DNA of 64,000 bases from SG8-4 sp964598225 (GTDB taxonomy: Bacteria > Planctomycetota > Phycisphaerae > Sedimentisphaerales > Anaerobacaceae). The stretch lies in the NCBI GenBank assembly GCA_964598225.1, contig CAZRBG010000013.1, positions 33,416 to 97,415 of the forward strand, given 5' to 3'. How positions within the stretch are numbered: position 1 is the stretch's first letter; each line of letters begins with the position of its first letter. Positions 45,999 through 54,439 of the stretch are shown here, piece by piece. A program made the position numbers and the translations under genes. Below the pieces are notes generated by a model. The model did not search any database. It had not been told where the DNA came from and worked only from the letters and a program-made list of their open reading frames with translations.

Positions 45999-46754
45999 AT
46001 GAAGCCCTGTGAGAATACGAGTATGGGGGGAGCGGAAGAAGCGTTTTTGACCACACATTGGAGCGTTGTCGATAAGATAGCGGCAAACGGTGACACACCC
46101 GATGGTGATTTAGCTAATGAACTGCTTAAAAACTATTGGAAGCCCGTCTACTGCTTTCTTCGTCGCAAGGGATACGGCAACCAACAGGCCAAAGACCTCA
46201 CTCAGGGATTCTTTCAGGAAGTTGTATTGAGTCGAGGGCTAATCGAACGGGCAGACCGGAACCGCGGACGTTTCAGGACATTTCTGTTGAGCGCCCTGGA
46301 GCAGTATCTCGCGAGGGTGCATCGCAAGCAAACAGCCCAAAAACGCGTTCCAGGAGACAAAATCATCCAGTTGGATCAGATCAATCCTGCCGATCTGCCC
46401 GAGCCTGTCGATGGGCTAACGGCCGAGCAATCCTTCAATTATGCCTGGGTGTCCGATTTGCTGGACAATATGCTTGAAGAAGTGCAGGCCAAGTGCCGCA
46501 GCCAAGGTAAGGCAATACATTGGCAGGTATTCCAGGACAGAGTTTTACAGCCAATAATGGAGAACGTTCCCGCCCCTTCATTGAAAGAGATTTGCGACAA
46601 ATACGGTATTGAGAGTACCGCCAGAGCCTCGAACATGATTGTCACGGTGAATAGACGTTTCAGGGCAACTCTGAAACGGCATCTGCGACGAGCAGTAACC
46701 GACAATGCCGATGTGGAGGATGAGTTGAAGGAATTAATGCAAATATTTTCATAA
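45999..46754 (+). CDS. ECF-type RNA polymerase sigma factor, planctomycete type
   Basis: Sigma-70 region 2 is recognisable in LLKNYWKPVYCFLRRKGYGN and QQAKDLTQGFFQEVVLSRGL, followed by RGRFRTFLLSALEQYLARVH. Region 4-like sequence lies at the C-terminus (LKEICDKYGIESTARASNMI, VTVNRRFRATLKRHLR). The 251-residue length and insert between regions are as in the ECF group that planctomycetes encode next to Ser/Thr kinases. The adjacent kinase gene is broken, so its regulatory input is probably lost. Confidence 0.88.
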   Translation: MKPCENTSMGGAEEAFLTTHWSVVDKIAANGDTPDGDLANELLKNYWKPVYCFLRRKGYGNQQAKDLTQGFFQEVVLSRGLIERADRNRGRFRTFLLSALEQYLARVHRKQTAQKRVPGDKIIQLDQINPADLPEPVDGLTAEQSFNYAWVSDLLDNMLEEVQAKCRSQGKAIHWQVFQDRVLQPIMENVPAPSLKEICDKYGIESTARASNMIVTVNRRFRATLKRHLRRAVTDNADVEDELKELMQIFS

Positions 46755-46802
46755 CAAAGCGCAGGATCGGGAATATTTTGCATAATCATTATATAGGGCC
46801 GC

Positions 46803-47648
46803 ATGATGAAAAAGAAGTCGACATACGGTTTGGATCCCAGACAACTGGGGCGCCTGTTGTCGATAGGCTCTAAAGCTGCTGGTTCCGTTAATTCAGAACA
46901 TGACGAGGAATCTGCCGGAGATAGTGAGCCGCTGCCGGTCAATAACACTAAACATGTTCCTCACATCAAAGATTACGAGATTATTGACAAATTAGGCGAA
47001 GCAGGACAGGGACAGTTCTGGCGTGCTATTCAGATCAGCACCAACCGACAAGTTGCCCTGAAAGTGCCAAGAACCGGCCTGATAAGCTCCGAGAAAGCCC
47101 TTGCCCGCTTCGAACGTGAGGTGGAGCTGGCGGCTAGTCTTAAGCACCCGAACATTGCTCGCATCCACGATAGTGGAATCCATCAGGGTATTTACTATTA
47201 TGCGATGGACCTGGTTGAGGGAATGAATCTGGATGAGTACATTAAGAAGCACAATATGGCCATCCGTCAGATCCTGAAACTTATGCTGACTGTCTGTCAG
47301 GCCGTGTAGCACGCTCACCAGAACGGTGTTATTCACCGTGACCTGAAACCATCCAACATAATTGTATCCGAAGACGGCCAGCCTTACATAGTAGATTTTG
47401 GTCTGGCCAAGAGCTTCCTTAAAGACGATTTGAATCTTACAGTGTCTAAGGATGGTGATACAGCCGGCACACCGGCCTATATGGCGCCGGAACAGGCGGC
47501 AGGTCACCTGCGGAAGTTGGGCTACCTGATGTCTGACTTAGCCGGAATATATGCAGACCAATCAGAATATGATAAAGCCGAGATCTGGTTGCTCAAGGCC
47601 AATGAGTGGCGAGTAGAACTGGAACGAATTGAGGATTTTGAAGAGTGA
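46803..47648 (+). pseudogene. Ser/Thr protein kinase with amber codon and internal deletion
   Basis: The kinase domain opens with DYEIIDKLGEAGQGQFWRAI and VALKVPR (VAIK lysine). A TAG at 47307-47309 follows CQAV; the same frame then continues HAHQNGVIHRDLKPSN, YIVDFGLAK (DFG) and GTPAYMAPEQAAG. The family has Gln before HAH, so CAG probably mutated to TAG. After APEQAAGH the frame runs directly into a TPR-like tail (SDLAGIYADQSEYDKAEIWL), losing the C-lobe and most of a TPR region. Planctomycete kinases of this type fuse a kinase to TPRs and pair with an ECF sigma factor, as here. Confidence 0.88.
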
Positions 47649-47964
47649 TATGCCCCTTAATGTCAGCACAGACTCTGATTATTTCGATAATCTCTACTGT
47701 CGATGGGCGCGTTAAGAGCAATTTGATTAGCATGGAAATCTCACTGATCGCGAATTACACGAAGTTGAAATGGACCAACCCAGGAGCCGAAGCGCGCAAC
47801 AGGCGCGCCACAAACGGATTCGGTTTGCCTTCGGTGCGGCTTCGGCTCGCCTTCGGCTAGCATCATAAGTCCAATAATGTCAATCATTAATCGTTTAACT
47901 ACAAACACTTACAAACTGGGGGGGGGGCAGGACTTGTTGTCCGATTACCCCCCATGCGATGTGG
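47649..47964. other. Intergenic region before the divergent block
   Basis: No gene. It contains a perfect 9-bp inverted repeat GAGCCGAAG / CTTCGGCTC (47784-47792 and 47840-47848) amid CCTTCGG repeats, and a run of at least nine G near 47919. It marks the change from bacterial-type genes to the block with the Orc1-like gene. Confidence 0.45.
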
Positions 47965-48384
47965 TTACTTCTCAACCGGCTCTGGAGTGTACTGCATCGG
48001 ACCAAATTCCCTTCGAGATTCCCGCTCGATCCTCCCGTACAACATCTCCTGCCAGTTTGGCTCTGTCAAATCCTTTGGCCCCAGCAGCACAGCAGGAATC
48101 TGGCTGTACCTGTAGATCTGTTCTTTTCTCAGAGGCTCATCATTTTGGCCTTGCCCGGAGCCGGGCACGTAATCAATCACGAGGCCTCCGTATGGGTACA
48201 CGGTGAACGACGGTTTCCGGATTTCATTCTTGCCCTCGTTATAGATGATAGTCGCCTGCCTGTAGAAGAACGGAATGCCGTATTGATCCAGCACACGGCC
48301 GATTTGCAGCTCGTCCTTTGACTCGTATGGCGGATCCAATTCAGTCAGCATATCTTCGAGTTTTTCTTCTGTTTCATTTTTCAA
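47965..48384 (-). CDS. Hypothetical protein, possibly nuclease-like
   Basis: 139 residues from a TTG start with GAGGTG seven bases before it; the start overlaps the end of the upstream gene in its shifted frame, so the two are coupled. The pattern IGRVLDQYGIPFFYRQATII then KPSFTVYPYGGLVIDYVPG has the order of a PD-(D/E)xK-type nuclease core, but the acidic residue before FTV is replaced by Ser, so catalysis is doubtful. Not assigned to a family. Confidence 0.55.
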   Translation of the reverse strand: MKNETEEKLEDMLTELDPPYESKDELQIGRVLDQYGIPFFYRQATIIYNEGKNEIRKPSFTVYPYGGLVIDYVPGSGQGQNDEPLRKEQIYRYSQIPAVLLGPKDLTEPNWQEMLYGRIERESRREFGPMQYTPEPVEK

Positions 48385-49449
48385 CTTGTTTCACCTCTTT
48401 TGCGATTCTTTTTGCAGTGGCAGACAGCTTGTTTTCAGTTCGGGTGATTGTTTTTATGAGCCTGGAGTTGTGATGCTGGAGCTTTTCAGCTTCTTTAAGT
48501 GCTTCTACCAGGCCGCGATGGTCGTACTTGCGGTATATTCACGGGCCTTTTCGGTCAACTCGCGGATCCTTTTTTCGTTTTCGGCAACAGCCTTATCGAG
48601 CCGTTCGAGTCGGGTGTCGATGCCAACCATTTGATTGTAAGCAGCGGCCAGCTCGGCAGAGGCTTTCTTTTTGGCTGAGACAGGGAGTTTTGCAAATGCT
48701 GTGCGGGTTTCTTCTAATCGGGCAATATGGCCGTTTCGTATTTTGTGAGCTTTTTCCCCCAGATGGGCCATTCGCTCGGTCAAATAGCCCTGAGCGGGCA
48801 GCATGCGTTTGATTTGGGTTGCAATATCAGCAGTTTCTTCAGGGTGTTCATGCAAGGTCTTTGCCTTTTTGTTGAGTGTTCGAAGGCCATGGTCGAGCTT
48901 TTTGGATAGATGGCGCTCGCGATACAGGTCTGCCATTGTGCGCTTTATGTCAGGCAGATCCGGTTCCTTGAACCTTACACGAGGATCCAGATGATGCCGA
49001 TGAGACATAAAGGCGAGAAGCCCGAAGATCAAGGCAACGATAATTACGGTTTGAATGATTTGAGCGTCCATTGGAACATGCATTCCCAGCAGTTGCGCTA
49101 TGATAATACTGGCGCCAATGGTTATCCCCGCTCCAGCCCATGAACCGCCAATGTGGCGGATACATTGATACATGACAAGGGAAAGGAGCAGAATGGCAAA
49201 ACCAACGGCAATCGGGCCAAGGTTTTTGATCGAGAAACTATTTGCCTGCTCCCACCACACGAGGCCAAAAGAAAGAGCGAGCCCAATAGTGGCTGACATG
49301 GCAATGGCCGGCCTTTGCTTTTCAAAGCGCTTGCCGAGGACTGCGTATACAATTGAAGTGAAAAATGCAAAAGCCAGTACAAAGTCAGGCAGATAGCTTT
49401 CGAGCAATTCTTCCAGATGCCAGTTCTGCAACCAGTATTCGAGTCTCAT
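48374..49449 (-). pseudogene. Membrane/coiled-coil protein with a 2-bp frameshift near its end
   Basis: Four to five membrane helices in the first 150 residues (LPDFVLAFAFFTSIVYAVLG, NLGPIAVGFAILLLSLVMYQ, IIQTVIIVALIFGLLAFMSH) are followed by a long coiled coil. In the main frame it ends REYTASTTIAAW at about 48505. If one TA of the TATA at about 48534-48537 is removed, the coil continues as EYRKYDHRGLVEALKEAEKL and on to a stop at 48374, overlapping the next gene's start. A TTAAATA sits 25 bases before the ATG, the distance of an archaeal TATA box in a leaderless gene. No family recognised. Confidence 0.6.
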
Positions 49450-49558
49450 ACTGGACCTAATAGCATCGCTACTATTTAATCTTTTTGGTTTTTCGGCAAG
49501 CTCAGCATGGCTTTGAGCTGAACTTGCCTATCAGAGGCAGGTTCAGGGAGGGGTAGAA

Positions 49559-49684
49559 ATGAAACGGTGTAAATTGTGTGGAAGAGTCGGACCGGAGTCG
49601 GGGTTTGATGGAAACAGTTGCTGCTGGTGTGATAAGATCAGGGCCGATGTGATGGTGGATTTGGGCCGGGAGCTTGGAGTTTGA
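49559..49684 (+). CDS. Small C4 zinc-ribbon protein
   Basis: A 41-residue frame behind GGGAGGGG: KRCKLCGRVGPESGFDGNSC then CWCDKIRADVMVDLGRELGV. The pairs CxxC and CxxC (CKLC, CCWC) fit one zinc site. Divergent from the membrane protein gene and upstream of the Orc1-like gene. Such tiny zinc proteins are common on archaeal plasmids and viruses; the role is unknown. Confidence 0.6.
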   Translation: MKRCKLCGRVGPESGFDGNSCCWCDKIRADVMVDLGRELGV

Positions 49685-49750
49685 GGGTGACTGGCCCCTA
49701 CATAAATAACGTATGACGTCTTAAAGCTTGATTGTCACTCGCTAGGGGCG

Positions 49751-49766
49751 CGAAAGTATTTTATAT
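49751..49766 (+). promoter_or_regulatory. Archaeal-like BRE/TATA element before the Orc1-like gene
   Basis: CGAAAGTATTTTATAT matches the archaeal arrangement of a purine-rich BRE (CGAAA) next to a TATA box (TTTATA). A start about 25 bases on would fall near 49790, just before the preferred ATG at 49810. Bacterial -35/-10 boxes are not evident here. Confidence 0.45.
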
Positions 49767-49809
49767 GAGTTGTCCGGATTACGTCCCGTGCGAGGTTTAT
49801 ACGTCAAAA

Positions 49810-50920
49810 ATGGAAATGATGGACTTTCTAAAACGCGAACAGGAGCGGCATGCCAAGCTCCGGGATATCGTTAAGGATTTCTCAGTATTTGATTTTGGGC
49901 ATATTTCCGATGAGCCTTTCATGAGGGAGGAATCGAAATACCTGATCAAAGAATTGACCCGGTTCCAGATCAGCGGTATCCCAACGCATCTGACTGTTGT
50001 GGGCACCAAAGGATCCGGCAAGACGCTTACCCTGAGGTATCTTGAAGGACTCCTAAATGAAGACGGACGCCTCAAAGTCGACTATGCAAACTGCAGAGAA
50101 CACAACACTGCCTTCAAGATATTGGCCCATCTTCTCGGGGTACAGGCCCGAGGAGCAAGTCTCAGTGAATTGTATGAAGCGTTCGGTAAACGATATCACA
50201 GCAAGACAGTTGTCCTTTTGGATGAGATTGACCTGATGAGCGCCAAGGACAAGAATCGGGAAATCCTGTGTTTGCTAAGCAGAAGTAAGAACCCGTACAT
50301 GGTTATCATGCTTTCAAATAACTACCGATTCTTGCATGATCTGGACCTGTCCCCGCGGAGCACTCTCCAACCAGTAAGCATCTACTTCAAAAACTACAAT
50401 GCGAACCAATTACAGCAAATTCTCAGACAGCGAGCTCAACAAGGTTTGCACAAGTGGCATGAAGGCAACCTATCTCAAATTGCTGCTCTGACGACTCGGA
50501 AGAGCAATTCGGATGCCCCGTGTAGCCATAAAGACATTGTTCTATTCAGTAACCAAAGACTCCAAGGACATCCAGGATTGTTTTGAAAAAGCCCGCAGAG
50601 ATATAGTGTTTGACATGATCCATGATCTTGCAGATGAGAATCTTATGATCCTGCGAGCGACGGTAACCAGCAAGTCGGATTTTGCCAAGGCCATCTATCA
50701 GAGATATCGCAAGATATCCATGTTGTACAACGAGAGACCTTTTAGCTACGTATACTTCTATTCCAATCTCAGCTACCTGCAGAGCATGGGATTGGTGGCA
50801 TTAATTGCGACCAAGGTGGGGCGGACTTATGCCAATCGTGTCATGCTGACGTTTGACAAACAGGTCCTCGATACGGTCTTCAAACTGAGGCTTGACAATT
50901 TCCAGGCCGTGCAGAGTTAA
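49810..50920 (+). pseudogene. Orc1/Cdc6-type replication initiator (archaeal type), frameshifted
   Basis: AAA+ ATPase: DFSVFDFGHISDEPFMREES, Walker A GTKGSGKT, Walker B VVLLDEID, sensor-1 VIMLSNNYRF and the Arg-bearing DLSPRSTLQPVSIYFKNYNA are typical of archaeal Orc1/Cdc6. ATG 49810 (EMMDFLKREQERHAKLRDIV) fits the family start; the frame is open upstream to 49732. Near 50515 the frame breaks in CCCC: with one C fewer, LTTRKSNSD joins ARVAIKTLFYSV, the sensor-2/lid region, followed by a winged-helix domain (FEKARRDIVFDMIHDLADEN) to 50920. Total about 369 residues, the family length. Initiators bind ORB repeats and load MCM; matching repeats lie just downstream. Bacteria normally use DnaA, so this is foreign. 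Indel or sequencing error cannot be separated. Confidence 0.85.
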
Positions 50921-51259
50921 CACGTCAAACGTATTGGAGGGTCGTTTTCTATAGTATATGCGGAGTTAACGCGTAAGCAGGCTCTGCTCAGGATACTCAT
51001 GTCTTCATTTCTTGTTGTCACTTAGCAGTAGTAATCAATGCCCGTCATTAAATCCTTCTATATTGAAAATATATATATAGCAATACCACTATATTAAAAT
51101 AAATAAACGGACGTGTTAACTCCGCATAGTCTACCCCCTGTTAATGCGCCGTGCGGAGTTTATAGGAGCAGTAAAATGCCGATGGAAATTTAGCTTGTCA
51201 TCGCCTCAGGTTCTGTTGTCTGACGCATAAACTCCGCACCCCCAGAGTTTATGCGTGAC
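50909..51259. other. Candidate Orc1-type replication origin with six 18-bp repeats
   Basis: Repeats with consensus TGCGGAGTTWAYRCGT lie at 50909-50926 (+), 50958-50975 (+), 51111-51128 (-), 51151-51165 (+, partial), 51222-51239 (-) and 51242-51259 (+). Copies 2 and 3 point toward each other across an AT-rich tract (about 51040-51110, with ATATATATA and ATTAAAATAAATAAA) that could unwind. The last two form a palindrome around CGCACCCC. Archaeal origins have ORB repeats inverted on either side of an AT-rich unwinding element beside the orc1/cdc6 gene; the layout matches, although the repeat sequence is not the Sulfolobus ORB. The first copy overlaps the last codons of the initiator gene. Confidence 0.72.
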
Positions 51260-51321
51260 ATGGCTATTGCAATAGTTCCACTCGAAATCTACTCTCCCCA
51301 TGTCACTTAAAAATCGACACC

Positions 51322-51329
51322 TTTATATA
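51322..51329 (+). promoter_or_regulatory. Archaeal-like TATA box
   Basis: TTTATATA lies 36 bases before the ATG at 51365 and about 25 bases before a strong ribosome site (GAGGTGAT). No bacterial -35 box is seen. It follows the repeat array. Confidence 0.45.
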
Positions 51330-51364
51330 CTCAGGCCTCTCTTGGGTCTCATGAGGTGATACCA

Positions 51365-51644
51365 ATGCCAAGAGGAAGACCCCCGATTTGTCCTAACTGC
51401 GGCAGCAATCGAAGTCAAAAGAAACGTGTCAGAAAAACCAAAACGATGGGAGCTCGAAGAATCAGACTCTGTAAAAGCTGTGGTAAGAAGTTCACGCCAA
51501 GAAATCAAAAAACCGGTTCAGGTTGAGGATATTCAGACTGAAGCTACCCAAGGTGAAACTGCTGATGTCGTAGGTCCTGAAAACTCGATGGTCCCGAACA
51601 ACGAGCAACCGGACCTTATCGATTCGCAACTGCCCGAGCAATGA
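51365..51644 (+). pseudogene. Zinc-ribbon protein with frameshift in an A-run
   Basis: Starting after GAGGTGAT, the protein reads PRGRPPICPNCGSNRSQKKR then ARRIRLCKSCGKKFTPRNQK, a CxxC...CxxC ribbon like those of transposase or transcription factor zinc ribbons. It stops at 51521-51523. With one A removed from the AAAAAA run at about 51508, the frame continues with an acidic tail (PVQVEDIQTEATQGETADVV) to 51644, overlapping the next gene's ATG. The 52-residue short form could still fold. It may be a DNA- or RNA-binding accessory of the replicon. Confidence 0.6.
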
Positions 51645-52256
51645 ACATCAGGTCGCTTGCATTTGACATGGCAGAAGCTGTCGAGATCCTTATACAAAAG
51701 GCGAGACGGTATTTCTACAGCGTGATGCTATTCAGCCATCGCTGCCTTAAGTGCAATGGCTCACTTATCATGATAAGCGAAGGCAGGTGCCGCTGCGTTT
51801 CGTGTGAAAAGGAATTTGATCCGACAGCATCCTTTCAGAGATGCTCGGTATGTGGCGGTGTTCCTTTGCTTAAGGTGAGACGTTAAGAATGCAAAAGCTG
51901 CGGCAGTGATATCCAATCCAAGTTCTTGTTTGAGGGTCTTTTATTCAATCCGGAATACTTCAGACTAAAGATGTTGGAATCCCGGCAACGCAAGACTGAG
52001 CAGAGGGATCGCGTCAGAAAGATGCTGGCCGAAAGCCGATCTACAGATTTGCCGCTTGGGGCATTTGATTTGGCTGCTGTGCCTGGACTTCTGGATGCTC
52101 TAAATAGCCTGACAGCAGGCCTGGATGTCGAGTATGAGAATGAGTCCCGCCAAGAATTCGATCTAAAACGCTATGAGAGACACATAAAAACCCATATTCA
52201 GGACTTTTCTGTAAGACTGAGGGACATACTACCGCTCAGTGAAAACATCAGAAAAG
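51641..52256 (+). pseudogene. Two-zinc-ribbon protein, nonsense codon and 3' end lost to MITE
   Basis: The start overlaps the previous gene by ATGA. Cysteine pairs CLKC...CVSC and CSVC...CKSC form two ribbons. A TAA at 51884-51886 after LLKVRR splits the second ribbon; the same frame continues ECKSCGSDIQSKFLFEGLLF and NPEYFRLKMLESRQRKTEQR, so an amino acid codon (Tyr is likely) became TAA. The C-terminal helical domain runs into the MITE at 52257 and ends with MITE-encoded residues. Not functional as it stands. Confidence 0.75.
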
Positions 52257-52443
52257 GGTTCATCCGGTTAATGCGTAGGTAACATGGCGATCCCCAAAGA
52301 CCGAGAAAAATCGTTCGGGGCCCCAGATGTCCAAATTACCCCCCTGGCTGCCCTAATTTGGCCATCTGCCCAAACGATTTTTCTCTCGATCTAATCCCAG
52401 GGTCCCGATCTATGCAGTGACCTACTCATTAACCGGATGAAGC
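52257..52443. mobile_element. 187-bp MITE, copy 2
   Basis: Base-for-base the same as copy 1 as far as I can align by eye, including both termini. The flanks (CATCAGAAAAG on the left, CCTATTTTCT on the right) do not form a target duplication. Different genes, on opposite strands, run into it from each side and both are truncated. This points to a deletion or rearrangement next to the element after insertion. Confidence 0.9.
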
Positions 52444-52743
52444 CCTATTTTCTATTTCCTCGGCTGCGGCAACAGCTTGTGCCTCTGAATCTCGGGGTCG
52501 AGCCGACTGAATTTCGTCGACAGCCAGACACATCTGGGACCAATCCAAGCCTTCGGCCTCGGATTGTCGGATGTATTCGTCCACCAGCTGCCTGAGCGTT
52601 ACGCTATCCCAGGATATCTCAACGATGCCATCATCTCCTATATCCGATATTCGTCCCTGCCATCCGCCGATGCACACGGAATCATCGTCGGGGCACATAA
52701 TGCCTTCTTTGACCCTCACAGGATCGCCAATCTTGAATTGCAT
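52429..52743 (-). pseudogene. Small SH3/KOW-like protein truncated by the MITE
   Basis: The start MQFKIGDPVRVKEGIMCPDD at 52743 gives a beta-barrel-like opening (FKIGDPVRVKEG, GWQGRISDIGDDGIVEISWD) as in KOW or SH3-type small barrels, then a helical part (LRQLVDEYIRQSEAEGLDWS). The last residues (RASSG) are encoded by the MITE terminus, so the natural C-terminus is lost. A similar barrel protein is encoded at 53.1 kb on the other strand. Function unknown. Confidence 0.55.
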
Positions 52744-53136
52744 TGTTCTACTCACTTTCAATAATTTCTGTCTCCGCGTTCTTCTGGGGCTCACAGCGAA
52801 CCCTCTCACAAGCAATCGCCGGTCACAACTGAGAAGGGGACAATGGATGCCTTAAGCTTCCTCGGCAGTAATCCTATTTCCCCTGTTATGTTACTCAGCC
52901 TACTTCACTTTGATCGCAGATTCAACCTTTTGACGCCGGTATAACACGGATTAACTGTTAGCATTTGCAAAGCTGAAGCTACAAATTTTCTTGTAAACTG
53001 ATTCCAGGCCGCGGTCATCGAACTTAGGAGAACCCGTGTTCTTGTAAAGAATAAGCATGACATGAAACAGTGGATTATTCCATTCTATATGATTAATGTT
53101 GATGGGCTCTCTACGAATATAAAATATGGCACAAAA

Positions 53137-53364
53137 ATGAGTGGAATGAATAAGAATGAGATACAGAAAGGCGATCTTGTTGGATTTAGAAGCAAGCATA
53201 ACAAAAATGTTTGTGGCAAGGTAATACGAATGAATCCCAAAACGGTTACTGTGTTTGTAGAACCTAATCAAGAATGGCGAGTGCCCTATTCGATGCTGTA
53301 TCCGATCATTGACGGGGAGATAGCTTCTGAACGTAAATATATTGAAGGGGTAGTCCTTGAATGA
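53137..53364 (+). CDS. Small KOW-like protein
   Basis: 75 residues if started at 53137 (SGMNKNEIQKGDLVGFRSKH), with a barrel-like run KNVCGKVIRMNPKTVTVFVE. The frame is open further upstream to 53062. A larger frame exists on the opposite strand, but this one has the more protein-like pattern. The motif IQKGDLVGF resembles the IGDPVRV opening of the 52.7-kb protein. Not assigned to a family. Confidence 0.5.
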   Translation: MSGMNKNEIQKGDLVGFRSKHNKNVCGKVIRMNPKTVTVFVEPNQEWRVPYSMLYPIIDGEIASERKYIEGVVLE

Positions 53365-53716
53365 AATACGGCCGTGATTATCAAAAGCTAAACGCTTGTA
53401 AATAAGGACGGAGCTTTCGGCAGGGATAGTTATTTTGTAATCGCCTACACTTTTCACCTACACTTTTGCGGTTGCCTATAGAGGTATTCGGCGAATTCTA
53501 TTGTGTTTGGAATCTCCTGAGACTCTATTGATCCCGCCAAAAACGCGGATTCTCCACTCAAAGCAGGTGTGCAATTTTCGCAGGTAGTTGTTCAAACTTC
53601 TTGAGCAATGAAACTAACTTTACTTTCGCTCATTATGGCCGGATATGATATAATCATGATAGATAAGGATACCAGCTTAACTCACTGTTTCTCTGTGAAA
53701 GAGAAGGGGGAACTTC
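53365..53716. other. Intergenic region before the pseudopilin gene
   Basis: About 350 bases without a supported gene. It contains a short direct repeat CCTACACTTTTC/CCTACACTTTTG at about 53444-53468. It is the transition back to bacterial-type genes. Confidence 0.4.
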
Positions 53717-54439
53717 ATGCACAAACGGCATGGCTTTACATTAATAGAGCTTTTGGTAGTAATCGCTATCATTGTAATACTGATGGCGGTATTGATTCCA
53801 GCACTTCATCGTGCCAGAGAACACGGCAAGCGTGCCGTTTGCCTTAACAATCTCAGACAATTGACGCTTGCATGGATAATGTATGCAGATGATAACGATG
53901 GCAAGATCTGCGCCGCCAACATAGGTCATTCGGATTACGGCTGGGTTGCCGCGATGGATGTGTCAGATTCGCAGGAAACTCAAATCGCGGCAATGAAACG
54001 AGGAATGCTATACGACTATTGCAGCAACCTGAAGCTCTACAAGTGCCCAACCGGCATACGCGGAGAGATGCGGACGTACTCGATAGTCAGCTCTATGAAT
54101 ACGAATGTAGGTGGTTCATGGAAAGGAAAGGTTTTTAAGAATAGAACCGAGATTGCCAGACCTAGTGAGAGGATTGTATTCGTTGATGAGGGCCGGATAA
54201 GCAACTACGCCTTTTCAGTTTATCACGAAGAACCAAGATGGCGAGATCTTCCCCCTTTGCGACATGGCAACGGCACAAATCTCTCCTTTGCAGATGGCCA
54301 CAGCGACTATTGGAAGTGGAAAGACCAACTAACGATAGAGTTAGGCAATGGGGAAAAGGTGAATAGTCGGCAGCCGGGCAACCCGGACTTAGTGAAGGTA
54401 CAGAAAGGCGTGTGGGGAGATTTGGGTTATACACCGTAA
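53717..54439 (+). CDS. Type II pseudopilin with H-X9-DG motif
   Basis: MHKRHGFTLIELLVVIAIIV leader, cleavage after Gly6, then the helix and a globular part ending with RHGNGTNLSFADGHSDYWKW (H-X9-DG) and GVWGDLGYTP. It is a close relative of the 40.9-kb pseudopilin, sharing LAWIMYADDND, YKCPTGIRGEM.TYS and IVFVDEG. AAGGGGGA precedes the ATG. A signal-peptide protein follows on the same strand. Confidence 0.92.
   Translation: MHKRHGFTLIELLVVIAIIVILMAVLIPALHRAREHGKRAVCLNNLRQLTLAWIMYADDNDGKICAANIGHSDYGWVAAMDVSDSQETQIAAMKRGMLYDYCSNLKLYKCPTGIRGEMRTYSIVSSMNTNVGGSWKGKVFKNRTEIARPSERIVFVDEGRISNYAFSVYHEEPRWRDLPPLRHGNGTNLSFADGHSDYWKWKDQLTIELGNGEKVNSRQPGNPDLVKVQKGVWGDLGYTP

Noticed and set aside
46803..47648. 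Genetic code change with TAG read as glutamine
   Set aside because: Several intact genes here end in TAG, and other pseudogenes have TAA and TGA inside, so mutation is simpler.
52951..53457. Minus-strand frame of 168 codons
   Set aside because: It overlaps the plus-strand KOW-like frame, which has a more protein-like composition and a match in pattern to the neighbouring small barrel protein.
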